A DNA stretch of 64,000 nt from Girardinichthys multiradiatus (lineage: Eukaryota; Chordata; Actinopteri; Cyprinodontiformes; Goodeidae), in contig NC_061818.1 in assembly GCF_021462225.1 (NCBI RefSeq), positions 14,109,276 to 14,173,275 on the forward strand. Direction: 5' to 3'. Both the position numbers and the translations under genes were made by a program. Positions 35,146 through 45,216 of this stretch are shown piece after piece. Numbering within the stretch: position 1 is the stretch's first letter; the number at the start of each line of letters is the position of its first letter. The notes under the pieces were generated by a model that was given only the letters and a program-made list of their open reading frames with translations, was not told the DNA's origin and did no database searches.

Positions 35146-36968
35146 GATATCCTCAGACAACAAATGATTTCCAGGCTGATCAGAAAATTAAAGTATGGCC
35201 TTTCACAACAACCTCTGGACATGGGCTTTCTAGTATTTACTTGCAGGCAAGAGCTGTACCTCTGGGAAGCACTGTCGAGGCATATAAATATCCAGCCAGA
35301 GGTTGTACAGGCCTTACAAGAATTCCTCACTCTTGTGATGGACCACATTGATCACGCTAATGTTACATGGACCACAGTTGAAACTCTAACTGGAGCAAGG
35401 GGGCGTCCCATGTTTTCAATAGATAAAGAGAGACTAGTTGAGCTTCTTGAATTAAATCTGCCGGTGAACAGCATTGCAAAATTACTGGGGATTTCAGCCA
35501 GAACAGTTCATCGACGGATGGTGGAATTTGGCCTGTCTGTCAGCCAGAATTACAGCAATCTCACTGATGAAGAGCTGGATGATGCAGTCCAGCGCATACA
35601 GAGTGAAATTCCAACAGCAGGCTATCGGATGGTGAAAGGAACACTAAGGTCAATGGGTGTCAATGTCCAGTGGAGAAGACTTACAGCATCAATGCATTGC
35701 GTGGATGCACTTGGAATTCTTTCCAGACTGACTGGACTTGGCTGCATTGTACGGAGAACTTATACCGTCAGAGGACCCCTTTCACTGTGGCATGTGGACA
35801 CTAACCACAAGTTGATAAGGTAAGTATGCTACTAATTGCATTTAAAATTTCATGTCCTCATGTTAGATGTATGAAAAACAAAAAGTATGTTGTCTTGAAA
35901 TAAAATAACTTCACAATGACCTTTACAAATGACACCAGGTACAACATTGTCCTTTTTGGTGCAGTTGATGGCTACTCCAGGAAAGTAAGATTTAACCTAT
36001 CTTTTCACAACTTGGTGTTTTCTTAGTAAGCCTGTATTAAAGAACATTCTTGCAATTGTGTAGGCGATGTGCTTGCAGGCTGCAACAAACAATCATGCAT
36101 CAACAGCTTTTGCAGCATTCAAAAAAGCAACAGAGATACATGGCATACCATCAAGGGAAGTTTATACAATTTTGCAATATGCAGACAAAGGATTTGACAC
36201 CCGTTTGAAAATGGGTATTCATATAAGTACATATTCTGATGTGCGAACTTCTACATAGCATTTTTTGTATTTGATGGACTGATTGATCTAAAAAAAAACT
36301 GTCTTATGAGCTCTGTGGGGCAAAGACGAAAGGTAGCACTCCTCAGTTTCAACACAAATAAGTTAAATGGGAGACACCTAAAGAAATACTAATGGCTAAA
36401 TACATAGGTCATTTTAAAGGCATTAATAAAAGTTTAGGACAGTCAATATTTTATTCTCAATTTGTTTTATTTTTTACTTTGTAAACTTTTTCTTTTATAG
36501 AAGATCTGTTTGCAGTCCACCTGACATTCCTTACCAGACTTCTGAATGACCTGGTTGCTTTTGTGGAAGGTTGGAACCACCATCCACTCAGAACGGAAGG
36601 AAACCAAACCCCTGAACAGCTCTGGCAAACAGGAATGATGCTTCAGCCTGTCAACCGGCCTGAGAATCTTGAGGTTTTTGATCTTTAAAACCTTTTTCTT
36701 TTAAAACTATGTTGATACTGTGTTTAAAAATAAGCTAAAAGCACAATAACTCTACTTTCAGGATATTCAGGAGCCAGATATTGACTGGGATGTTGCAGTT
36801 GATTTTGGAAAAGATGTGCATGGAGCAATGGTGGTTCCTGAATTTGACGGCCCAATAACTGAAGACCAGTTGGTGGAATATCAGAATCTCATCAATGACA
36901 ACGAAGATCTGGACAGCAGGAGCTTGTACCTCCTGTGTCGTGAATATCTGGCAACTTCAAATGCGTAA
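35146..36968 (+). pseudogene. Integrase-core transposase gene, exons joined, catalytic centre missing
   Basis: Exons read from splice sites are 35146-35819 (after TTGTCAACAG), 35939-35984, 36064-about 36156, 36501-36673 and 36762-36968. Phases fit for exons 1 to 3 (an Arg codon is split AG/G) and for exon 4 to 5. The first exon encodes a helix-turn-helix (NSIAKLLGISARTVHRRMVE, near residue 120) and the first strand of an RNase-H fold with LWHVDTNHKLIR, whose Asp is the likely first catalytic residue. YNIVLFGAVDGYSRK and QAATNNHASTAFAAFKKA follow. The segment expected to hold the second Asp and the Glu is absent: after HGIPSR the frame becomes unrelated and ends at a TAG (36256-36258). The C-terminus resumes at 36503 with FVEGWNNHPLRTE-type wording (here FVEGWNHHPLRTEGNQTPEQ). 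Similar single-domain integrase genes are multicopy in fish. This copy is internally deleted. Confidence 0.7.
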
Positions 36969-38204
36969 TTCATAAATTGTTTAGATTTGAATATTTGGTA
37001 CTTAGTAATCATTTGCAATACTTTGAAATCACAAAACCCCACATGTAGTTATTTTCCAAATACACCAACCTCTGCATGCAGTCAGTGATGTCAGAGGTAA
37101 CTTTTGGATACCCAGACACATTTGCTTGTAAATACTTAATGTAAGATCTAAGTACAAGTGCACATGTAACAACAATAAAACTGCACAGCAATTCTTTGAA
37201 AACTTTATTTTCTGAAAATGTTTACACCTTAAGTATTTTCCACCCTTTTTAAATACAACAATAGGGTTGAAACAATCACAAGCTAGCTTTAGCTGCAAAA
37301 CAAAACAGTACTCAAGCTAAGTTTTTAAATAGTTATTTAGTACCTGCTAAATTCATAACTGAACTCTAATGCAGTGCTCAATTTCTTCTCAAAGTCACTA
37401 TATGTCCGTAAGTGACATATGGGAAATGTCACACTAACCCCACAGGCATTGACAACTGGGTAACACACACCATGTTCCCCATACAGGTCCTTCTCAAAAT
37501 ATTAGCATATTGTGATAAAGTTCATTATTTTCCATAATGTCATGATGAAAATTTAACATTCAATGTTCAAAATAGGCTTAATATGCCATGTCTTACCTCG
37601 GTCTTCAAGACTGCAGGAAACTCAACTCAACAACACATAAGTTTCACTGTTGAATTAATTTCTGGTGCTGTTTAGTGACACCTTAACTACAGTCACGTTC
37701 TCCATAGCTGAAAAATTAGCAACTGCAAGTGATACATACTTGTTGCTGGATTATTCAGTGTTCTTCTTAGCATTTCTATTAAGTTCATTGCAGCACTGTG
37801 CACTTCATCCTAAAGGATTTTGGAAACGTGAATTAATGCACTAGTAGAAAACGCTAACTCTATTTTTTTCTTTTTTAGATAACACCAGCCTCTTTTGGGT
37901 CTGTCATTTAGAGATTTGGAAAGATGATCTGGAGGTACACAAAGACAAAACTTAAGTAAAATGAACATGTGGCTACCGAACTACAACCCGATATACATAC
38001 ATGAAGTAAAAAAAAGCTACGTTATCGTCCAGTTGTTGTCTCCATTGGGAGATCAATAAATTCAATCTTATCTTAATACTTAAATACCAACTCAACCTAC
38101 AACTCAAATGTGTCACACAGCTAGCTACAGAACTAACGCGGTAATATTTTCTCAGGCTAACGCCGGATAATTAATTGAACAAATACACAGCTAACCGTAA
38201 CCTA
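36969..38204. other. 3' interior of the integrase transposon
   Basis: Non-coding downstream part of the element. No second gene is recognised on either strand. AT-rich, with the Tc1 end fragment at 37484-37562. Confidence 0.5.
37484..37562 (+). mobile_element. Lone left end of a family-1 Tc1 element
   Basis: 79 bp identical or nearly so to the outer left end of the Tc1 copies (CAGGTCCTTCTCAAAATATT...TTAACATTCA), preceded by TA (37482-37483). No transposase and no opposite end follow. Confidence 0.8.
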
Positions 38205-38645
38205 ATAAAATAAATGTCACCGGTAAAAAAGTGTTGCAATCAACAACCAACTTTTCCTTTCCTTACATTCTTATTTATTTCTCGTTTTCTTCAACGCTTT
38301 GAATCCACGTCACGTTCCCTGCTCTTCTTCTTCTCCTATAAGGCAATGTCCTGTGCGGGCTGCGACCGGATATGAAATGAAAATCCGGCCAATCAGATCA
38401 ACCAGAAGAGTTTCTGCCCCCAACTGACAAATACGCCCACTAAACAGAGTGAGAGAGCGTAATTTTTCTCCGAGAGCGAACAGATGGTTGCAGGAGGCGT
38501 GTTTTACTGCTCGCAGTGCTGAGTTCAGACGCTCTCGAATGAAGGTGCACGCCCGCGAACAGAGCTATGCGCTCTCTCGATTAAGAGATGCGCTGTTGTG
38601 ATTGCTTAATACGCTCCTCTGATTTTTGGAAGGAATGTGACGCCA
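38205..38645 (-). repeat. Right terminal inverted repeat
   Basis: Inverted match of 33731-34160. The inward-facing donor position reads AAT/GTAAGG here, so this end might also carry an inward promoter on the minus strand. Confidence 0.8.
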
Positions 38646-39994
38646 TAGATGCAGGTTGTTGGGGACTGGGTTCGGGGCCGGGGCCGCCCGGGTCTGGGCG
38701 GTGCCAGCGCTGTCTACCTGTCTCTGCCCCAGGAGGGAAGGGGACAACCTCCTGGGGCAGAGAGCTGGTTGCCCCTAGGGGGTACTGGCGCCTGGACCTG
38801 GGAATATAGAGTATGCATGGGAAGTGTGAGTGAATGTATGACGTCCATTGTTGTTTGTCTTTACGGTGGGTGCGAGTGATTTTATGTGTATGCATGAGGG
38901 TGGGAGTGGGTGATGGCGACTGTGAGTACCTGTTTTTTTTTATTTTTTTATTTGTGACAGGTTGGGTTTTGGACTGCTTCCCCCTTATGGGGGGCCTCCC
39001 CGCTACACTACCTGCTGGTGGTTGGAGTCTCTGCCCGCTGGTGTACTTGTGGTTCTCGGTGTCCGGGGCTGGGTGCTTTGGTGTGTGCTGGCTCACTCCC
39101 GGTGGCTGCTTGCCGGGGCCTGGCCCCCTGGGCTCTGTCGGGCCTCTGCTGGGGGGGGTGGTGTGTCCCGGGGTCTTGGGTCTCTGGGTCCATGGCTGGG
39201 TCTGCTCGGGCGTGGACGGCTGCCGGCGGGGCTTCTGGGCTCGTCGCTGCGGCTCCCTGGGGCTTCTGCATTGTCGCTGCTGGATGGTTCCCCTGGGACT
39301 CTCCACTGCTCTTCTCTGGGGGGGTTGCGATAGTCCCGGCGGTGGTTCTCCTGAGGTTCCTGTGCTTTGGGGGGTCTTTGGATGTCTGTGGCTTGGATCT
39401 CCTCAGTGTCTGCCCAGGGACCACGGGGCAGGTCGGTGGGTCCTCACACTCGCTATTGCATATTTTTGTGGAGAAACCTTGTTTACAAAAGTGCGTCCAC
39501 ACCCAGACTCACAGGTGTTAAGCTTCAGGTGTTGACAGATACACAGATGTTCTATATTGGGCTGCACCTCTCACTAAATACATATTACATTCATAAATAC
39601 CGTGTGTTATTTTGTAAAAAATAGCAAAAACAAAAAACAGCTGCAGGTGTATAAGCAAGCAGGGTGTAATCTTGTATTCTCTTCATCCTTCTTTCTCTCC
39701 TCCACTCTTTCCTCCTTTTCTCCCCTTTTTCCCCCATCTCTCTCTTTTTTGAGCTTCTTTTTTCCTTTTCATTTCAGTCTTTGTGTCCGTAACAGTTGAA
39801 ATATTCCCAAAGAAGTTTATGATGAAGTTTCTTTTATAAATATCAAGCAGAGCTTCAAAGCATTAGCTGTGATGCTCTGCTTGTGAAAGTAAATCTGTTG
39901 GGCAATTTCTTGGCACTCAGACAACAATTCTGAGCGATACTCTGCCGGACAGGACACAGTAGAAAATAAATAAATAAATAAAAGTTAGCACACA

Positions 39995-40503
39995 GCTAGC
40001 AACCACCAATCAGGCTTTAAATATAGGTGTAGTAATTGACTCAGACCTGAACCTTCAGAGGCACATAAATGATCCAGAATGCTGCTGCCTGCTTCCTCAC
40101 TAAGACTAAGAAAGTGGAGCACATCACCCAAGTTCTAAAGTCCTTACACTGGCTCCCCGTATCTCAAAAAAATGGACTTTAAAATACTTCTGTCTATAAA
40201 TCACTGAATGACTTAGCACCAAAATACATCACAGACTTGTTGTCAGTGTTTCAACCAACCAGACCTATCAGGTCTTCTGGCTCAAATCTACTCTGCATAC
40301 ACAGAACCAGAACCAGACATGGAGAAGCAGCTTTTAGTTCTTATACTCCATTAATCTGAAATAAACTTCCAGAAAATTGTAAAACGCTGAAACCCTAAGT
40401 TGCTTCAAATCATAACTATCTGTACCCTTCTTGTGTTACTAAGAGCTGCTGTAACAAGTCAATTTCTCCATTGTGAGATCAATAAAGTATCTTATCTTAT
40501 ATT
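39995..40503 (+). pseudogene. L2-type LINE, right of insertion, with 3' tail
   Basis: The frame of 33330-33457 continues with QLATTNQALNIGVVIDSDL. A deletion near 40077 then joins it to the far C-terminal part (HITQVLKSLHWLPVSQ), after which frames break. The 3' end is GATCAATAAAGTATCTTATCTTAT, a typical LINE tail. Confidence 0.7.
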
Positions 40504-40640
40504 ACATGATTCCATATGTGTTCATTTACGGTTTTGATGCCTTCAGTGATAATCTACATACAATATAAATAGTCATAAACATAAGGAAAACCAGTAAATG
40601 AGAAAGTGTTTCCAAATATTTTTGAAAGGTAATGTATAGT
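40504..40640. mobile_element. Fragment of the CAGTCAAA-family Tc1 element
   Basis: It matches the right part of 10482-12495 (ATGTGTTCATTTACGG-TTTGATGCCTTCAGTGA, ATAGTCATAAACATAAGGAAA). Only the right end is present. Confidence 0.6.
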
Positions 40641-40700
40641 GCCTCCAGCCTATTTCCCAGACCTATGGATTGTTTGACAGAATTACAAGGGTTACATCTA

Positions 40701-41958
40701 CAGGGGTTGGACAATGCAACTGAAACACCTGTCATTTTAGTGTGGGAGGTTTCATGGCTAAATTGGACCAGCCTGGTAGCCAGTCTTCATTGATTGCACA
40801 TTGCACCAGTAAGAGCAGAGTGTGAAGGTTCAATTAGCAGGGTAAGAGCACAGTTTTGCTCAAAATATTGAAATACACACAACATTACGGGTGACATACC
40901 AGAGTTCAAAAGAGGACAAATTGTTGGTGCATGTCTTGCTGGCGCATCTGTGACCAAGACAGCAAGTCTTTGTGATGTATCAAGAGCCATGGTATCCGGG
41001 GTAATGTCAGCATACCACCAAGAAGGACGAACCACATCCAACAGGATTAACTGTGGACGCAAGAGGAAGCTGTCTGAAAGGGATGTTTGGGTGCTAACCT
41101 GGATTGTATCCAAAAAACATAAAACCACGGCTGCCCAAATCACGGCAGAATTAAATGTGCACCTCAACTCTCCTGTTTCCACCAGAACTGTCTGTCGGGA
41201 GCTCCACAGGGTCAATATACACGGCCGGGCTGCTATAGCCAAACCTTTGGTCACTCATGCCAATGCCAAACGTCGGTTTCAATGATGCAAGGAGCGCAAA
41301 TCTTGGGCTGTGGACAATGTGAAACATGTATTGTTCTCTGATGAGTCCACCTTTACTGTTTTCCCCACATCCGGGAGAGTTACGGTGAGGAGAAGCCCCA
41401 AAGAAGCGTACCACCCAGACTGTTGCATGCCCAGAGTGAAGCATGAGGGTGGATCAGTGATGGTTTGGGCTGCCATATCATGGCATTCCCTTGGCCCAAT
41501 ACTTGTGCTAGATGGGTACGTCACTGCCAAGGACTACCGAACCATTCTTGAGGACCATGTGCATCCAATGGTTCAAACATTGTATCCTGTGTATCAGGAT
41601 GACATTGCACCAATACACACAGCAAGACTGGTGAAAGATTGGTTTGATGAACATGAAAGTGAAGTTGAACATCTCCCATGGCCTGCACAGTCACCAGATC
41701 TAAATATTATTGAGCCACTTTGGGGTGTTTTGGAGGAGCGAGTCAGGAAACGTTTTCCTCCACCAGTATCACGTAGTGACCTGGTCACTATCCTGCAAGA
41801 AGAATGGCTTAAAATCCCTCTGACCACTGTGCAGGACTTGTATATGTCATTCCCAAGACGAATTGACGCTGTATTGGCCACAAAAGGAGGCCCTACACCA
41901 TACTCATAAATTATTGTGGTCTAAAGCTAGGTGTTTGAGTTTCATTGTCCAACCCCTG
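40701..41958 (+). mobile_element. Tc1-like transposon, family 3
   Basis: Short inverted ends CAGGGGTTGGACAATG and the complement CATTGTCCAACCCCTG are bordered by TA (40699-40700 and 41959-41960). 1258 bp with a single transposase frame. The left and right ends also share AACTGAAACACCT-like and AGGTGTTTGAGTTT sequence. Confidence 0.92.
40887..41909 (+). pseudogene. Tc1-family transposase, one nonsense codon and lost start
   Basis: A 341-codon frame (including stop) begins where the conserved start should be, but the codon is ACG (40887-40889) before GDIPEFKRGQIVGA. A single TGA at 41283-41285 replaces what is normally Trp after RRFQ. Otherwise it is complete: helix-turn-helix with SVTKTASLCDVSRAMVSGVM, first Asp in VLFSDESTF, second in YQDDIAPIH, Glu in SPDLNIIEPLW, and 34 residues between the last two. 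Both defects are single transitions. Confidence 0.9.
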
Positions 41959-41959
41959 T

Positions 41960-42676
41960 ATGTTGTTCCTGAAAGAGGCTTCAAGCAGAGAGTTCATTGA
42001 CTGCTGATTATATTAAACACACCTGTTGGCTAATTTGTGGTGGTAAAAGCTGGAACACCAGGCTGGTTAACACCTGTAATTGCACAGGGATGGTGCGGTT
42101 CTGGCAAGTTTATCTCTCCAATACAGAAACCAGTACAGCACATAGATCCAAGAGCAATGCTCTAGGGAGTTTAAATCGGCATATTAGCCAGTAAATATCA
42201 TGGACCAGGAAATTTTGGTGATCCCAGAAAACGTGTTCCCTCCTAATTCTGTGGTACACATCACACTGGTGATCATCAGGGAGAGGAATGTGATGGTAAG
42301 GAAACTTTGATGAAATGTTGTGACTTTAAGTTATGATTTAAGTTGGCTTATAGGCCTTTTTGTATTTATTTGGAAGGTCCCTATGTACAGATATGGCTCA
42401 CCAGCGCAAGCATAAATAACACTGCGGTTTTAAAATCTATGATTAAAGTTTGAAATGAAGTGAATGTCTGAGAGAAATCATGATGCAGTGTGGTTTCAAC
42501 TCCCCACCTCACCATCTGCGTCGCCAGTTGCATCGCCAACACCCATGGGTCAGAGTCTCCCGTCAAATTTGTTTTTTATAGATCACAACCTTTGTGTGGA
42601 AAGTGATGCACACCAGTTTCAGGCCCGTTTTGTGTGTTTATACCCTGATGAGGCTCAGGTGTTTAAGATCTCATAA
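41960..42676. other. Non-coding interval
   Basis: No gene or clear repeat recognised. Confidence 0.4.
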
Positions 42677-43447
42677 CAGGGACGGATTCACAAGGGGGCA
42701 AGGGGGGGGGAACTGCCCCCCTGTTGTGGAACCTAGCCCTTCCAGCTGCCCCCCTTCTTTTATGTCCTCAATTACTAATAGCTTATTTGTCCAAAAGCCT
42801 CTTACAGGCTTCAAATTAAACATTATTTACCAAAAAGTATATAATTGTAGATATAATCTGAGGTCCCTGAAAAATGTAGTTACGGCCCGGCATCAAACAA
42901 TGTCTGCCTACCGCTCCGCCACTGCACGTGCGTGTGTCACAGGCACTTTAATGAGGCAGTCTGTCTGCAGCCCAGCAGAGTGGAGCAACTGAGCTGTCTA
43001 AGTTTCTGCAGTTAAAGTCAGTTTGTCCAAGTGATGTTTGAATAATAATACATTTTATATAAAATGCATTAGAATTCTTTTATTATTATTAACACACAAC
43101 AGTAATGTTAACTTACGTTTGCAATTAAACAAATGTTTGCTAAAGTGACTGACGTTCATGGTATAATACGTTTATTAATCATTTGATGATAGTGACTCAC
43201 TCTCGCGTGATTTGTAAGAGTGTTAGCATATTTCCCTTGTTAGTTTAGCTTACAATGTTTAAATGAATAACATACTGGCACCAGTCTACAAGTGTGTTAT
43301 AAAGAAAACTGAATTAGATAATTCTAATTGTCACTGTATATTTTTTTAGAACTATGAACTTCAATGAAAAGGTCCAGCATTGCCACCCTGCCTAGACCTT
43401 TCGGCCTCATTTGCCCCCTCTTGTAAAACCTTCTAGATCTGCCATTG
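42677..43447. mobile_element. Possible non-autonomous hAT element
   Basis: The left edge CAGGGACGGATTCACAAGGG with GGGCAAG and the right edge (complement CAATGGCAGATCTAGAAGGT with GAGGGGGCAAA) form an imperfect inverted pair, as in fish hAT MITEs with CAGGGGCGGA-TCTAGA ends. There is no transposase inside and no clear 8-bp target duplication. Confidence 0.35.
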
Positions 43448-43525
43448 TTTGACAATAATTGTTTTTTGCTGTCACCTTTAGTTTTGTGGTTTATTTAGTT
43501 TACACATTACAACACTCACACAAAA

Positions 43526-44888
43526 TTCAATTCAATTCAGTTTATTTATATAGCGCATATTCACAACACATATCGTCTCAAGGCACTTTACAAAAGTCAG
43601 GTACATAAATTCCAATTAATCATAACCATTGAACAGTGCAGTTAGATTCAGTTATTTATTCAAATTGGATAAAAGTTTTTCCGTCTAAAGAAACCCAGCA
43701 GATTGCATCCAGACAGTGACTTGCAACATTCACTCCTCCCAGATGAGCATGTAGAGACAGTGGACAGTCACTGGTGTTGACATTGGAGCAATCCCTCATA
43801 CTGAGCATGCATGTAGCGACAGTGGAGAGGAAAAACTCCCTTTTAACAGGAAGGAACCTCCAGCAGAACCAGGCTCAGTGTGAGCGGCCATCTGCCACGA
43901 CCGACTGGGGGTTTGAGAGAACAGAGCAGAGGCACAAAGAGAACAAAGAAGCAACAGAGAGGGAAGAAGATGGAGGTAAAAAAATAAGGAAGATAGCTCA
44001 GGACAACCTAAGCCACTCTAACTATGAGCTTTATCAAAAAGGAAAGTTTTAAGCCTAGCCTTAAAAGTAGACAGGGTGTCTGCCTCACGGACTAAAGCTG
44101 GGAGCTGGTTCCACAGGAGAGGAGTCTGATAACTAAAGGATCTGCCTCCCATTCTACTTCTAGAGACTCTAGGAACCACCAGTAAACCTGCAGTCTGAGA
44201 ACGAAGTGCTCTGTTAGGAACATATGGAACAATCAGATCTCTGATGTATGATGGAGCTAGATCATTAAGGGCTTTATATGTGAGGAGGAGAATTTTAAAT
44301 TCTATTCTGGATTTAACAGGGAGCCAATGAAGGGAAGCTAAAATAGGAGAAATATGATCTATTTTTAATTTTCATCAGAACTCTTGCTGCAGCATTTTGT
44401 GCATTTTGTGGACATCATGATAGTAAACAATTACAATAGTCCAGCCTTGAAGTAACAAATGCATGCACTAGTTTTTCAGCGTCACTCCTGGACAGGATAT
44501 TTCTAATTTTGGCAATGTTCTGGAGGTGAAAGAAGGAAATCCTAGAAACCTGTTTAATTTGGGATTTAAATGACATGTCCTGGTCAAAAATAACACCGAG
44601 GTTTTTTACTTTATCGGAGGTCAATTTAATGCCATCCAGGTTAAGTGATTGACTAAGCAGTTTCTTTTTTAAAGACTCCGGTCCAAAGATGACAACTTCT
44701 GTCTTGTCTGAATTTAGAAGCAGCAAATTTAAAGTCATCCAAGTTTTTATGTCTTCAAGACATGCTTGTAGTCTATCTAACTTGTTGGGCTCATCAGGAT
44801 GTATGGATAAGTAAAGCTGAGTGTCATCAGCGTTACAGTGAAAATTTATTCTATCCTGCCTGATAATTTGACCTATTGGAAGCATATA
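43526..44888 (-). pseudogene. L2 LINE, 3' portion (minus strand)
   Basis: Continuation of the element at 49996-52275 beyond the Tc1 insertion. From 44885 downwards the frame reads MLPIGQIIRQ, FHCNADDTQLYL (the A-DD catalytic box of reverse transcriptase, ADD seen) and SRLDYCNCLLS, then breaks near 44415. Frame-shifted remnants of the C-terminal domain continue to about 44040. The 3' end (43526-43600) is the complement of CGCTATATAAATAAACTGAA with a GAATT tail. Confidence 0.85.
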
Positions 44889-45216
44889 CAGGTCCTTCTC
44901 AAAAAATTAGCATATTGTGATAAAGTTCATTATTTTCCATAATGTCATGATGAAAATTTAACATTCATATATTTTAGATTCATTGCACACTAACTGAAAT
45001 ATTTCAGGTCTTTTATTGTCTTAATACGGATGATTTTGGCATACAGCTCATGAAAACCCAAAATTCCTATCTCACAAAATTAGCATATCATTAAAAGGGT
45101 CTCTAAACGAGCTATGAACCTAATCATTTGAATCAACAAGTTAACTCTAAACACCTGCAAAAGATTCCTGAGGCCTTTAAAACTCCCAGCCTGGTTCATC
45201 ACTCAAAACCCCAATC

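Larger units (their letters stand above)
33731..38645 (+). mobile_element. DNA transposon with 430-bp inverted ends and integrase-like transposase
   Basis: The ends are inverted copies starting TGGCGTCACATTCC, about 430-440 bp long (33731-34160 and 38205-38645), each bordered by TA (33729-33730 and 38646-38647). The interior carries a plus-strand spliced gene for an integrase-fold protein (35146-36968). Later insertions inside it are an L2 3' end (34384-34680), an RTE 3' end (34681-34806) and a lone Tc1 end (37484-37562). Long inverted ends, TA target and an IS3/retroviral-integrase-type protein do not together match any superfamily I can name with confidence. IS3EU is the nearest idea, but as I recall it makes longer target duplications. 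Confidence 0.8.
33458..39979 (+). mobile_element. Retrotransposed insertion, G/T-rich, unclassified
   Basis: The 15-bp sequence AAAAGTTAGCACACA occurs at 33443-33457 and 39980-39994, and the right side is preceded by an (AAAT)n tail (39963-39979). These mark target-primed reverse transcription in plus orientation. Removing the insertion rejoins the LINE frame around it without a shift. The inserted body (33458-33730 plus 38646-39979, about 1.6 kb) is strongly G/T-rich on the plus strand and has a pyrimidine-rich 3' part near 39690-39780, but no recognisable protein. It is split by the DNA transposon at 33731-38645. It might be a 5'-truncated L1/Tx1-group LINE or a non-autonomous passenger. 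Confidence 0.75.

Noticed and set aside
38581..39535. Long overlapping frames on both strands (up to 241 codons)
   Set aside because: Same G/T-rich composition effect. Pro/Gln/Arg-rich or Gly/Trp-rich wording without domains. Some cross the transposon boundary.
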